NCBI GenBank assembly: GCA_037200525.1
Contig: JBBCGG010000001.1
Location: forward strand, 21,526-85,525
Length of the DNA: 64,000 bases
Source: Methylocella sp.
GTDB taxonomy: Bacteria; Pseudomonadota; Alphaproteobacteria; Rhizobiales; Beijerinckiaceae
Reading direction: 5' to 3'
The translations under genes were made by a program, and so were the position numbers. Shown in pieces: positions 18,977-27,819 of this stretch. Under the pieces are notes generated by a model. The model saw nothing but the letters and a program-made list of their open reading frames with translations. It was not told the origin of the DNA and ran no database searches. Every line of letters begins with the position of its first letter. Position 1 is the first letter of the stretch.

Positions 18977-19732
18977 TCAGAACCGCTCGACCGCGATGGC
19001 GAACACATAGCCGACGTTGCGCTCGGTCTGGATGATGCGCGGCGCGCTTGGGTCAATCTCCAGTTTGCGGCGGAGCCGCAGGATTTGCACGTCGATGCTG
19101 CGGTCGAATATGTCCTCGTGCATGCGCGTGGCCTGAAGGAGGTGTTCGCGCGTCAGCGGTCGCTGCGGCGCGTCCAGAAAGGCGATCAGCAGCGCATATT
19201 CGCCTTTGGTCAGCCCGACGGCCTCCCCATTCGGGCTGGTGAGACGCCGGATGCGGCGATCAAGCTGCCAACCGCCGAACGTGCAGCGGCTCCACTCAGG
19301 ATCCCGATGAAGGATCGCGCGCCCGGTTTCCCATCGCCGAAGCACGGCCCGGATCCGCGCCAGCAATTCCCGCAGGCTGAACGGCTTGGTGAGGTAATCA
19401 TCGGCGCCGAGCTCGAGCCCGACAACCCGGTCGATTTCATCGCGGCGATGGCCGGTGGCGATGATCACAGGAACGTCGGAGCGCGCGCGGATCTCGCGCA
19501 GCAGCTCGAGCCCATCCTCTCGCCCGAGCCGGAGATCCAGCACCACAAGGTCGGGTTCGCCCATGGCGAAATGACGAATCATGTCCTGCCGTCCCGAGGC
19601 CGAGATGACGCGCAGGTTATGCTGCTCGAGATAATTGACGATCAACTGCCGTATGGCGGGGTCATCGTCGACGACGAGAACGCGCATCGACGCGGCGCAT
19701 TGATTTGGCTCGGCTTGATCTTGGGGCGTCAT
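18977..19732 (-). CDS. OmpR/PhoB-family two-component response regulator
   Basis: A 251-residue protein. The receiver domain (about 16-125) has the acidic pocket RVLVVDDDP, the phosphorylated Asp in LVVLDLRLGRED, the Thr in IIATGHRRDE and the Lys in DYLTKPFS. A winged-helix DNA-binding domain follows (about 150-248) with LTKGEYALLIAFLDAP, the recognition region FDRSIDVQILRLRRKLE and the terminal RNVGYVFA hairpin. No histidine kinase is adjacent, so it is an orphan here. Met16 (MRVLVVDDD) is a possible alternative start. Confidence 0.9.
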   Translation of the reverse strand: MTPQDQAEPNQCAASMRVLVVDDDPAIRQLIVNYLEQHNLRVISASGRQDMIRHFAMGEPDLVVLDLRLGREDGLELLREIRARSDVPVIIATGHRRDEIDRVVGLELGADDYLTKPFSLRELLARIRAVLRRWETGRAILHRDPEWSRCTFGGWQLDRRIRRLTSPNGEAVGLTKGEYALLIAFLDAPQRPLTREHLLQATRMHEDIFDRSIDVQILRLRRKLEIDPSAPRIIQTERNVGYVFAIAVERF

Positions 19733-20078
19733 GCTCTTAGCGCGTCTCTGGCCTCATCCAAGGCGCAGCCTCGGGCAAGTCGTGAAAGGCCGACATTTCC
19801 GACACGCGGATATGCATGGCGGCGCCTAGCTCGAGGCCACAGCCCAGGGATTAGGCCATGCGGCGACGCAGGTCCGCCCGATTGAATGGTGTGCATCATC
19901 ATATATTCCGTCGCATTCAGCACATTCGCAGGCATAACGATATGTGGCCTCCAGTCTTGGAGAAGACACAGATCGCACATTAAGATCAGCGCGCGTCTGT
20001 AGACATGACCGGTGCGAGGCGCTGGAACGGCCAAGCAAGCTACCTTTAGCAAAGAGAAACGTGGGCCAGCGGTAACCC
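19733..20078. other. intergenic region, no confident gene
   Basis: A minus frame of 107 codons (19729-20052) overlaps the response-regulator start by 4 bases but has a low-complexity, Arg-rich tail and no recognised family, so it is not called. The region presumably contains the response-regulator promoter. Confidence 0.35.
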
Positions 20079-20361
20079 TTAGGCGGCGGCTCCGCCGTCG
20101 ATAGCGATGCTGGCGCCTGTCACAAACGCCGCCTCCGGCTTGCCAGATAGGATACTAGGCCGGCGACGTCGCTGCCCTGCCCGTATCGCTTCAAGGCGGT
20201 CCATTCCCGCATGAGATTGCCGAGAGGCCCGTTGGCCGGATTCATATTGGTGTCGACTGGGCCGGGCTGTACATTGTTGACCATGATCCCGCGACTGCCG
20301 CGCCGATGCCTCGCGAGCCGCCCGTGACGAGCGCAACTCTATCCTTTAAGCCATGACCCAT
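20079..20361 (-). pseudogene. short-chain dehydrogenase/reductase (FabG-like) remnant
   Basis: From ATG 20361 (AGGA upstream) the sequence reads MGHGLKDRVALVTGGSRGIG, the Rossmann dinucleotide-binding start of an SDR. It then jumps to VNNVQPGPVDTNMNPAN, the segment after the active site, in another frame. A final frame gives PEAAFVTGASIAIDGGAAA, the classic SDR C-terminus. The middle, including the catalytic Tyr-x-x-x-Lys, is missing (about 150 residues), and at least two frame changes are present. Confidence 0.8.
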
Positions 20362-20447
20362 CTTAAATCCTGCGTTGTTTATGAGACGCGGACGCGAGCC
20401 TCCGCCGCTTTTGATTGAGAAAGCGACGGGGGCAGCGGCCGATCAAA

Positions 20448-21773
20448 TCATCTGCCCGCGACCCGACGGCCGCGCTCCTTCGCTGAAACACCGGAAACCT
20501 CATCGAGAATGCGGAGTATTTCGGACCGCGTGTCGATCTCGCCGAACTCCTTGGCCATGGCCGATGCGCGCGACCGATAATTTGGCTTGTCCAATACGGC
20601 CCGGACCGCCTCGCGCAGCGCCTCCGGCGTCGGCTCATTGGTCGCAAGATTAATGCCGACGCCAGACCAGCCGACGCGGGCGTTCACGTCGGCTTTGTCT
20701 TCAGTCAGCCCCGCCGTGACAAGGGGAATTCCGAAGCTCAGAGATTGATTGACGCTGCCATAGCCGCCATTGGTGACGAATACGTCGGCCTTTGCGAGCG
20801 CCCATTCGAAGGGCAGATAGCTGGCTACCCGCGCGTTGGCGGGAATTGGGCCGGGTATGGCGTCGACGGGACGCCCGCCCGCGGTGACGACGACGAGCAC
20901 ATCAGGCTCATTGGCGAGCGCCGCAAGCGCCGGGGCGACCAACTGGCCGAAATCGAAATTGTTCACAGTCCCCTGGGTTACCAGCACGACTTTGCGCGAG
21001 CCGTCCAACTCGTGCGCCCAGGTCGGGAGCGGGGCCTGATTTGGAATGATTGGAAGAGAGCCGACAAAATGCACCGAGTCCGGCAAATCCTGTCGCGGAA
21101 ATTCGAAACTTGGCGCAGTCAATTGCAGATAAGCATCTGGGAGAACGACTAGGGCGTGGAACAGGTTCATAGAAAGGGGACGAACGCCTAAGCCGGCTAG
21201 GCGAGCGTTCAAGCTGTCGAGCACGGGACCATAGAGGACGCTGTCATGCTCTTTGGAGATGGCGGCATATTCCTCGCGCTCGACTTCGCTGCTGGCAGGC
21301 GGCAAACCAGCGAAGTTTGGCGCGCCATCGTCGCGGCGGGAGTGCAGGAACATCGTGCCGCATAGAACAATCGGCGGACGCTCCGAACGCGCTTGCCCGA
21401 GCAACATCGGCATGATGCCGCAAAGAAAATTGTCCGCAATGATCACATCCGCGGGGAAGTCGCGCAAGACCTGCTGTAGGCCCTCGTACTGCGCCGCCAT
21501 TGGACCGACTAGCGCATTCTCACAATAGAATCGGGACATTTCAATCCCTGGGGGTATGTTCGCGAGTTCTGGAAACACAGCAAGGATGTTTCGCAGATCA
21601 AGATCCGCCTCTGCCGGAAAAGCGCGAAACGCGGCGCCGACTGCTTCGATGCGATCGCGCATGGCGGTGGCCGATAAGCCGACGACCTCGTGACCTGCCG
21701 CAACAAGCATTTTCCCGATCGAAAACATTGGATTGATATGCCCTGTCGCGGGCGTCGAGGCGATGAGAACTTT
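20448..21773 (-). CDS. GT1-family (MGT/UGT-like) glycosyltransferase
   Basis: A 441-residue cytosolic enzyme that probably transfers a nucleotide-activated sugar to a small lipophilic acceptor. The N-terminal acceptor half begins MKVLIASTPATGHINPMFSI, with the His of the TGHINP motif as likely catalytic base. The C-terminal donor half has VVLVTQGTVNN and the signature VTNGGYGSVNQSLSFGIPLV, as in macrolide glycosyltransferases, followed by a nucleotide-sugar region with E-D-K-A-D. The Met at 21773 was chosen because the fold starts there; the frame is open 21 codons further. It stands alone beside pseudogenes, so its acceptor cannot be inferred from context. Confidence 0.85.
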   Translation of the reverse strand, partial: KVLIASTPATGHINPMFSIGKMLVAAGHEVVGLSATAMRDRIEAVGAAFRAFPAEADLDLRNILAVFPELANIPPGIEMSRFYCENALVGPMAAQYEGLQQVLRDFPADVIIADNFLCGIMPMLLGQARSERPPIVLCGTMFLHSRRDDGAPNFAGLPPASSEVEREEYAAISKEHDSVLYGPVLDSLNARLAGLGVRPLSMNLFHALVVLPDAYLQLTAPSFEFPRQDLPDSVHFVGSLPIIPNQAPLPTWAHELDGSRKVVLVTQGTVNNFDFGQLVAPALAALANEPDVLVVVTAGGRPVDAIPGPIPANARVASYLPFEWALAKADVFVTNGGYGSVNQSLSFGIPLVTAGLTEDKADVNARVGWSGVGINLATNEPTPEALREAVRAVLDKPNYRSRASAMAKEFGEIDTRSEILRILDEVSGVSAKERGRRVAGR

Positions 21774-22169
21774 CATGCGATTCTGCCACTCTGATTCGTA
21801 GAAAACGGGGTCGTTCTGAGTGAGCAATAACCGCATCTCTGTTTCGCTAATATTTCATTTCGGAGAAATCAGATGACGATCGTAATGTCAAACGGGGTCG
21901 CCGCTTGTCTAGTATTGGCCCAGCTTGCGTTAGTTGATCGTTCTTTAGGTTGCCAGAACTGGCATCGAAAAAATGGCGATCCTAGAGCGGAACCAATGAG
22001 CGCTTTCACCTCTCTCCCGCTCTAGGCGCAGCACATCGCAATTTGCGAAAGCTTCTCTCCAGGCGTTTTCTTCTTCAAGATCCTCAATTGCGTGGCCGAT
22101 GTTAAATGAAACATACGCTTTGCTGCAGATGCCGCATTGGCTCGCAGGCGAAGGCGTATTGTGAGCGGC
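21774..22169. other. intergenic region, no gene seen
   Basis: No open frame here has a plausible start and product. The part near 21837-21900 is lower in GC and likely contains the promoter of the glycosyltransferase. Confidence 0.4.
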
Positions 22170-22424
22170 TTAAGCGCTCGCCTTCCTAATCAGATGTAAC
22201 AAGCGGTCGTCGGGACTCTGAGCGACGTTGTCGATATCGGCATTGTGAAACTGACCAAACTGCGTTGAGGGCTTATCGTATTCGAAAGTCGTCCGCCATG
22301 CGTGTTTTCGCACACGTCGATGCGCAGAGGAGCGTGGAGCGCGGCGCTGAAATTCAACTTCATCATTTGAGCGGCGGCGGCGATGTTGCCGAGATAGTTG
22401 ACGTTCTCCTGTTAGAGTCTTCAC
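22170..22424 (-). pseudogene. DUF302-family protein remnant
   Basis: Two minus-strand frames carry matching pieces: NFSAALHAPLRIDVCENTHGG in one and, after a shift, FEYDKPSTQFGQFHNADID ending LLHLIRKASA. The order (LPLRxxVYE followed by FEYDKPS..FGQF) is that of DUF302 proteins. The N-terminus is missing and the frame is broken. The family assignment is by motif memory. Confidence 0.45.
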
Positions 22425-22774
22425 TATAGCGCCAGCAAATCAACTTGCTCCGCTACGAAGTGGATCATAAAGCCATCGGTTTGCGTCGGTCCCGCGGCCA
22501 ACGTCCGTTCAATCAGATCGAGCGGCCAAGCAGCGGCCAATTATCGCTGCAAGGAGTCAGATTAGATCGCGTCGCAAAAGCCGCCTGTCAATGCAGGCGA
22601 GCCGCCCCGCTTTCGTCCGTTCCTTGGCAGGCGCAATTGCCGGCGCATCCGATCAACCATTTGCGTCGCCTAGGTAGATACTATAATCTATAGAACAAAT
22701 AGATAACATACTTCGTCGGAGATCACGCGCCGCCGTTTGGAGAGCGTGGTGAAGTCCTGAGCCAAGGGAATGTC
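22425..22774. other. upstream region of the sulfonate/sulfone operon
   Basis: No gene is supported; the plus frame 22445-22693 has no recognisable product. The lower-GC stretch around 22678-22710 is the likely promoter region for the monooxygenase operon starting at 22775. Confidence 0.35.
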
Positions 22775-23857
22775 ATGACAGCCTCCGCTCTTCGTTTCGG
22801 GATCTGGGCCCCGGTGCACGGGCCTCGCGCCGCGCTGCAGGACCCTGCCGAACCCTTCGACGCTTCGTGGGAACATAACCGCGCCGTTGTGCTGGAAGCC
22901 GAAGCGCTGGGCTTTGACTCCACCTTGATCGCCCAGCACACCGTCAATCCGCACTTGCCGGATCAAGATCAGCTCGAAACCTGGACGGCGACGGCGGCTC
23001 TCGCGGCGCTGACCAGCCGCATCGAGCTGATCGCGGCGATCAAGCCCTATATTTGCCACCCCGTCTTTCTGGCGAAAATGGCACTGCAGATCGAGAACAT
23101 CAGCCGCGGCCGCTTCGGCATCAATCTCGTCAACGCCTGGAACCGCATCGAATTCGAGAAGGCGGGAATTCCCTTCGGCGAGCACGACGACCGTTACGCC
23201 TATGGACAGGAATGGATTTCCATCGTCTCGCGGCTCACCTCCGGCGAGCGCGTCGATCATCGCGGCCCGAGCTTTACCGTCACGGACTATAAGCTCACCC
23301 CAAAAGACCATTATCGCGGTCGACCCGCTATTTATGTCGGCGGAGAATCCGAGCCAGCCCGCGCCCTTGTCGCCGAACATGGCGACGTCTGGTTCATCAA
23401 CGGCCAGCCGCTTGACGATGTTGCGGGCCTCATTGGCGATCTGCGCCGCCGTCCGCGCCGCGCGGCGCCGCTGCGCTTCGGCCTCTCCGCCTTCGTCATC
23501 GCTCGCGAGACCGAGGATGAGGCGAGGGCCAATTACGAGCACCTGCTAAAGCTCGCGGAAAAAGATGCCGATGCGCGCGCGGTCCAGCGCAGCCATTCCG
23601 ACGCCAAGGTTGTGATGTTCCAGACTATGACGAAGTCGGTGCGGATCGGCAGCAACGGCGGCACCGCCGCCGGTCTCGTCGGCAGCTACGACCAGGTGGC
23701 GGAGCGGATCCTCGCCTTCCATGCCGCGGGCATCGAGTTGTTCATGCTGCAATTCCAGCCGCTGCGCGCGGAGATGCGTCGCTTCGCCGTGGAAATCTTT
23801 CCGCGCGTCGGCCGCACGGCGCCCGCGGTGGCGCGCGAACTCCCCGCCGCCGGCTGA
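22775..23857 (+). CDS. LLM-class flavin-dependent monooxygenase (SfnG/SsuD-like)
   Basis: A 360-residue TIM-barrel oxygenase that would use reduced flavin and O2 to oxidise a small substrate. It opens with LRFGIWAPVHGPRA. The conserved luciferase-like segments are FDSTLIAQHTVNP, LIAAIKPYICHPVFLAKMA, SRGRFGINLVNAWN and PAIYVGGESEPAR. This pattern matches dimethylsulfone/alkanesulfonate monooxygenases. It heads a five-gene operon with an SsuABC-type transporter and a DszC-like flavoprotein, supporting a role in C-S bond cleavage during sulfur scavenging. The exact substrate is inferred only. Confidence 0.85.
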   Translation: MTASALRFGIWAPVHGPRAALQDPAEPFDASWEHNRAVVLEAEALGFDSTLIAQHTVNPHLPDQDQLETWTATAALAALTSRIELIAAIKPYICHPVFLAKMALQIENISRGRFGINLVNAWNRIEFEKAGIPFGEHDDRYAYGQEWISIVSRLTSGERVDHRGPSFTVTDYKLTPKDHYRGRPAIYVGGESEPARALVAEHGDVWFINGQPLDDVAGLIGDLRRRPRRAAPLRFGLSAFVIARETEDEARANYEHLLKLAEKDADARAVQRSHSDAKVVMFQTMTKSVRIGSNGGTAAGLVGSYDQVAERILAFHAAGIELFMLQFQPLRAEMRRFAVEIFPRVGRTAPAVARELPAAG

Positions 23858-23891
23858 TTCCCCTTTCCCGAAACCCCGGAGCCCTACGCCC

Positions 23892-24785
23892 GTGAGCACT
23901 ATCGAGCCCGCATCAAGTCTGTCCGCGCCCGCGGTGAGCGCGGGCCCGCGGGCGCAGGCCGAAGCTCCTTCCCTCTCCGCCGCCCGCCCTGTTCGCGCAA
24001 CGACGCGTTCGGAGCTCGGACCGCACAGCCTCGCGGTCATCTCCTGGCTTGCGCCGGTTGCGCTCGTCGTCGTCTGGGAAACGCTAGCCCGTTGCGGCTG
24101 GCTTTCGCCACAAGTGCTGCCGGCGCCAAGCAAGGTGATGAATACCGCGTGGCGGCTGACGCTGAACGGGTCGCTGCCGCGCGATCTCGGGACCAGCCTG
24201 GCGCGCGCGGCCATTGGCTTCTTGATCGGCGGCGGCATAGGCTTCGTCCTGGGCACATTGGTCGGCTTCTCCCGCTTCGCCGAGGCCGCCATCGACCGCA
24301 GCGTGCAGATGCTCCGCGCCATTCCCTTCCTCGCCCTGCTGCCGCTGGTCATCGTCTGGTTTGGCGTCGGCGAGGGCCAGAAGATATTCCTGGTAGCGCT
24401 CGGCGTCGCTTTCCCGATCTACATCAACACCGTGCTCGGCATCCGACAGGTCGACCCAAAGCTGATCGAACTCGGCCGCGTGCGCGGCCTCGGCGCGCTT
24501 CAGCTCATTCGCCGCATCATCCTGCCCGGCGCTCTGCCGTCGATCCTCACCGGCGTGCGCTATGCGTTGGCGACCGCATGGCTCGCCCTCGTCGTGGCCG
24601 AGACCATCGGCGCCCAGTCCGGCCTCGGCTTTCTCGCCATGGACGCCCGCGAATTCCTGCGCACCGACGTCATCGTGCTGGCCATCGCGCTGTATGCGCT
24701 GATCGGCATCGTCGCGGATTCGATCGCCCGGGCGCTGGAGCGCTCGCTCCTCGCCTGGCACCCGAACTACGGAGCCGGCCGATGA
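23892..24785 (+). CDS. ssuC: ABC transporter permease, sulfonate/nitrate/taurine type
   Basis: From GTG 23892 (GGAG about 9 bases upstream) it encodes 297 residues. A long Ala/Pro-rich N-terminal tail precedes six membrane helices, starting at SLAVISWLAPVALVVVWETL. The BPD_transp_1 coupling loop is ELGRVRGLGALQLIRRIILPGALPSIL (the EAA loop that contacts the ATPase). It ends with ALERSLLAWHPNYGAGR. The ATGA overlap with the ATPase gene indicates translational coupling. The open frame continues upstream inside the monooxygenase gene, but that part is out-of-frame shadow. Confidence 0.88.
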   Translation: MSTIEPASSLSAPAVSAGPRAQAEAPSLSAARPVRATTRSELGPHSLAVISWLAPVALVVVWETLARCGWLSPQVLPAPSKVMNTAWRLTLNGSLPRDLGTSLARAAIGFLIGGGIGFVLGTLVGFSRFAEAAIDRSVQMLRAIPFLALLPLVIVWFGVGEGQKIFLVALGVAFPIYINTVLGIRQVDPKLIELGRVRGLGALQLIRRIILPGALPSILTGVRYALATAWLALVVAETIGAQSGLGFLAMDAREFLRTDVIVLAIALYALIGIVADSIARALERSLLAWHPNYGAGR

Positions 24786-25498
24786 GCCTCGCCCTCGCCG
24801 AGACCGCCGCCGCTCCGCGCGCGGCCGTTGTCGTCGTCGATCTTCGCCGCGCCTACGGCTCCCGCGTGGTTATCGACGGGCTGAACCTCACCATCGCGCG
24901 CGGCGAGTTCGTCGCGCTGCTCGGCGAGAGCGGTTGCGGCAAGACAACGTTGCTGCGGGCGCTGGCCGGGCTTGACCCGATCGACCGCGGCCGCATCGAG
25001 GCGCCGGGCCGGCCCGCGGTCGTCTTCCAGGAACATCGGCTGCTGCCGTGGGATTCGCTTTGGCGCAACGTCGCGCTTGGCCTGCCGGAAAGGGGCGCCC
25101 GCGAGCGCGCCGGCGATGCGCTCGCCGAGGTGGGGCTCGGCAACCGCCTGGACGATTGGCCGCGCAACCTCTCTGGCGGGCAGGCCCAGCGCGTGGCGCT
25201 GGCCCGCGCCCTCGTGCAAGAGCCGGAACTGCTGCTGCTCGACGAACCTTTCGCAGCGCTCGACGCCTTGACGCGCATCCGCATGCACCGGCTCGTCAAG
25301 GAACTGGTGGCCCGCCACCAGCCGGGCGTTCTTCTCGTCACCCACGACGTCGACGAAGCCACCGCGCTCGCCGACCGCGTGCTCGTGATGCGCGCAGGCG
25401 CCATCGCCGCCGAGCACCGGCTCGAAGGCCTCGACAACTCGGCGGCCTTACGCATCCGGCTCCTAGCGGAACTCGGGGTCGCCTACGCCGCGCACTGA
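24782..25498 (+). CDS. ssuB: ABC transporter ATP-binding protein, sulfonate type
   Basis: 238 residues. Walker A is GESGCGKTTLLRALAG, the Q-loop region VFQEHRLLPWDSLWRNV, the ABC signature LSGGQAQRVALARAL, Walker B ELLLLDEPFAALD and the switch His in LLVTHDVDEA. It powers import by the adjacent permease. The start overlaps the permease stop (ATGA). The short helical region after the nucleotide-binding domain is typical for the SsuB/TauB/NrtD subfamily. Confidence 0.9.
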   Translation: MSLALAETAAAPRAAVVVVDLRRAYGSRVVIDGLNLTIARGEFVALLGESGCGKTTLLRALAGLDPIDRGRIEAPGRPAVVFQEHRLLPWDSLWRNVALGLPERGARERAGDALAEVGLGNRLDDWPRNLSGGQAQRVALARALVQEPELLLLDEPFAALDALTRIRMHRLVKELVARHQPGVLLVTHDVDEATALADRVLVMRAGAIAAEHRLEGLDNSAALRIRLLAELGVAYAAH

Positions 25499-25536
25499 AC
25501 CCTCCTCATCAACTTCGGATCTCCCCGGAGGCCACC

Positions 25537-26577
25537 ATGACCCATTCGTCGGACTCATATTTCCCCAGTTTCTCCCGCCGCAGCTTCCTGGCGTCGTCCC
25601 TGCTCGGGGCAGGCTCGCTCGCCGGCGTCGGCGGTCTTGTAAGCGTCTCGACCCTTCCCGCCGCCTCCGCTACCGGGCGCACCACCAACACATTGCGCCT
25701 CACCTGGGGCTATACCGGCCTCACCTTCATCGTAAAGGAGCGCGGCGAGCTGGAAAAAGCCCTCGCCAAGGACGGCATTAAGGTGGAATGGGTCGGCCCG
25801 TTCCCCAACCATGCGCCGACCCTGCAGGCGGTGACCGGCGGCACGGCCGACTTCAGCTTCGGCGGCAGCACGACTCCGGCGCTCGCCGCCATAATCGCCG
25901 GCTCGCCGCTGGTCTTCACTCAATTCCTCATCTACAGCCCCCGCACCACGGCGATCGTCGCCAAGGACGGTTCGGGCATCGACAAGGTCGAGGATCTGGT
26001 CGGCAAGTCGGTGGCCGTGAACCGGTCCGGGCTAGGCGAGTTCCTGCTGGTCGCCGCACTGGAGAAGCACGGAATTGATCGCTCCAAGGTCAATTTCGTC
26101 TATCTCAACCCGCCGGATGCGGCCCCGGCCCTCGCGTCTGGCAAAGTCGACGCTTGGTCGATGTGGAGCCCCGGCGTCGATATCGCCCGCTTCGAATACA
26201 AGGCGCACGACGTGTTCCTTGAGGAGCGCGACCTCGATTTCCAAATCGACTTCACCTCCTACCTCACGCGCCGCGAGTTCGCGCAAAACAACCCCGACCT
26301 CGTCCGCGCCTTCAACGCGGCGCTGAAGATCGAGGCCGATTGGGCCTCCACCCACACGGAAGAAGCCGAACGTCTCGCCCAGGCCAAGGCCGGCTACAGC
26401 GATCAGGTGCGCGACCATTTCATCGGCCTCAAGAAGCAGTACAAGCTCTATTCGGCGAACGACGAAGCTTTTTTGGCCGAATTGCAGAAGGCGTCCGAGT
26501 GGCTGGTTGCGCGCAAGGTTCTGCCCGAACCGGTGAAGATCGCCGATCACCTAGCCCAGATTGAGGACAGGCGATGA
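25537..26577 (+). CDS. ssuA: sulfonate-type ABC substrate-binding protein, Tat-exported
   Basis: 346 residues. The N-terminus contains FSRRSFLASSLLGAGSLAG, a twin-arginine signal, with probable cleavage after ASA. The mature protein has the two-lobed SsuA/THI5-like fold: LRLTWGYTGLTFIVKERGEL, the glycine-rich FGGSTTPALAA ligand loop, VGKSVAVNRSGLGEFLL and KVDAWSMWSPGVDIARF. It captures the periplasmic substrate for the permease/ATPase pair. CGGAGG lies 6 bases before the ATG. The stop overlaps the next start (ATGA). Confidence 0.88.
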   Translation: MTHSSDSYFPSFSRRSFLASSLLGAGSLAGVGGLVSVSTLPAASATGRTTNTLRLTWGYTGLTFIVKERGELEKALAKDGIKVEWVGPFPNHAPTLQAVTGGTADFSFGGSTTPALAAIIAGSPLVFTQFLIYSPRTTAIVAKDGSGIDKVEDLVGKSVAVNRSGLGEFLLVAALEKHGIDRSKVNFVYLNPPDAAPALASGKVDAWSMWSPGVDIARFEYKAHDVFLEERDLDFQIDFTSYLTRREFAQNNPDLVRAFNAALKIEADWASTHTEEAERLAQAKAGYSDQVRDHFIGLKKQYKLYSANDEAFLAELQKASEWLVARKVLPEPVKIADHLAQIEDRR

Positions 26578-27794
26578 ACCGGCCGGCTTCCGTCGATGAG
26601 ATCGACCACTCGGCTCCCATTCGGGAGGTCGACTACGAGGCACTATTCGCCCGCATCGCGGAAGGAGCCGCCGAGCGGGAGCGGGAGCGCATTCTCTTGT
26701 TCGAGCAGATCGAATGGCTCCGGCAGGCCCGGTTCGGCGCCCTGCGCCTGCGCCGCGAGGATGGCGGAAGGGACGCGAGTTTCCGCGAGCTGTTCGGCCT
26801 CGTCATCCGCCTTGGGGCGGCGGACGCCAATGTGGCGCACATCCTGCGCAATCACTTCACGGTGGCGGAACAATACGCCCGCCGGCCGCGCACGGAGCAA
26901 GAGCGGCGCTGGCAGAGGGCCGTGCTGGACGGGGCAATCGTCGGGCTTGGCAACACCGAGCTCGGCACTCCGCGCGCCGGCGCGACGCCGCCGGACACCA
27001 CCCTGACGCCGGAGCCAGGCGGCTACCGGCTGAACGGGGTCAAGTACTATACGACCGGAACATTATATTCTGATCTCGTTCTGGTGCGGGCGGCGGATCC
27101 GTCGGGAGCCGTCGCAGCCGTCATCGTGCCGACCACGCGACAGGGAGTCGAGATCATCGACGACTGGGATGGCGCGGGACAGCGCCTCACCGCCTCAGGC
27201 ACCACCCATTTCCGCAACGTCCGGGTCGAGCAGGAGGAGGCGGTCTTCGACCGCGAGGGCATCGGCTATGCGCTCGCCTATGCCAATACCCAGCCGCAGC
27301 TCTTCCTGACCGCTATCGTCGCCGGCATCGTTCGCGCCATCCGCGACGACGCGGCGACGCTGGTCAACAGTCGGGGCCGCAACTTCTACCACGCTCCGGC
27401 CGAGCGGCCCGCCGATGACCCAATCCTGCGGCAAGCGGTCGGGCAGATCGCGGCCTATGCCTTTGCGGCGGAGGCGGCCGTGCTCGCTGCCGCCGACGCC
27501 TTCGACGTCATCAGCCGGACGCGCGACGCCGGACGCGACGACAGCGAACTGGCGCACGCCGCCTCGCTGGCGGCCGCCCAGGCCAAGGTCGTGGTGGACG
27601 AGCTGGCTATCCGCAGCGGCAGCCTCATTTTCGATGTCGGCGGCGCTTCGGCGACCAAGCGCACGCTCAATCTCGACCGTCACTGGCGCAATGCCCGCAC
27701 GCTCGCCTCGCATAATCCGGATTCATACAAGGCGATGGCGATCGGCGCTCATGTGATCTCCGGCGCGCCGCTGCCGGATAAAGGTTTCTTCTGA
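26574..27794 (+). CDS. acyl-CoA-dehydrogenase-fold flavoprotein (DszC/SfnB-like)
   Basis: 406 residues with the acyl-CoA dehydrogenase fold used by DszC-type sulfur monooxygenases and SfnB. Seen are the helical N-terminal domain, IVGLGNTELGTPRAG and GYRLNGVKYYTTGTLYSDLV in the beta domain (flavin-binding region), and the C-terminal helical domain ending RHWRNARTLASHNPDSYKAM, the hallmark terminus of this branch. It is the last gene of the sulfur operon, coupled by a 4-base overlap. It probably oxidises an organosulfur intermediate with reduced flavin. A true acyl-CoA substrate is unlikely given the context. Confidence 0.85.
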   Translation: MNRPASVDEIDHSAPIREVDYEALFARIAEGAAERERERILLFEQIEWLRQARFGALRLRREDGGRDASFRELFGLVIRLGAADANVAHILRNHFTVAEQYARRPRTEQERRWQRAVLDGAIVGLGNTELGTPRAGATPPDTTLTPEPGGYRLNGVKYYTTGTLYSDLVLVRAADPSGAVAAVIVPTTRQGVEIIDDWDGAGQRLTASGTTHFRNVRVEQEEAVFDREGIGYALAYANTQPQLFLTAIVAGIVRAIRDDAATLVNSRGRNFYHAPAERPADDPILRQAVGQIAAYAFAAEAAVLAAADAFDVISRTRDAGRDDSELAHAASLAAAQAKVVVDELAIRSGSLIFDVGGASATKRTLNLDRHWRNARTLASHNPDSYKAMAIGAHVISGAPLPDKGFF

Positions 27795-27819
27795 GTGTGC
27801 AGACGCCGTGCGTTCGAAG

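Noticed and set aside
19729..20052. 107-codon frame overlapping the response-regulator start
   Set aside because: No family, no ribosome-binding site, Arg-rich tail; not a histidine kinase.
22688..23542. 284-codon frame antisense to the flavin monooxygenase
   Set aside because: It mirrors a strongly conserved enzyme; a long antisense frame is expected in GC-rich codons.
24092..25498. 468-codon plus frame starting inside the permease gene
   Set aside because: Its first half is an out-of-frame, Arg-rich shadow of the permease; only the ATPase part from 24782 is real.
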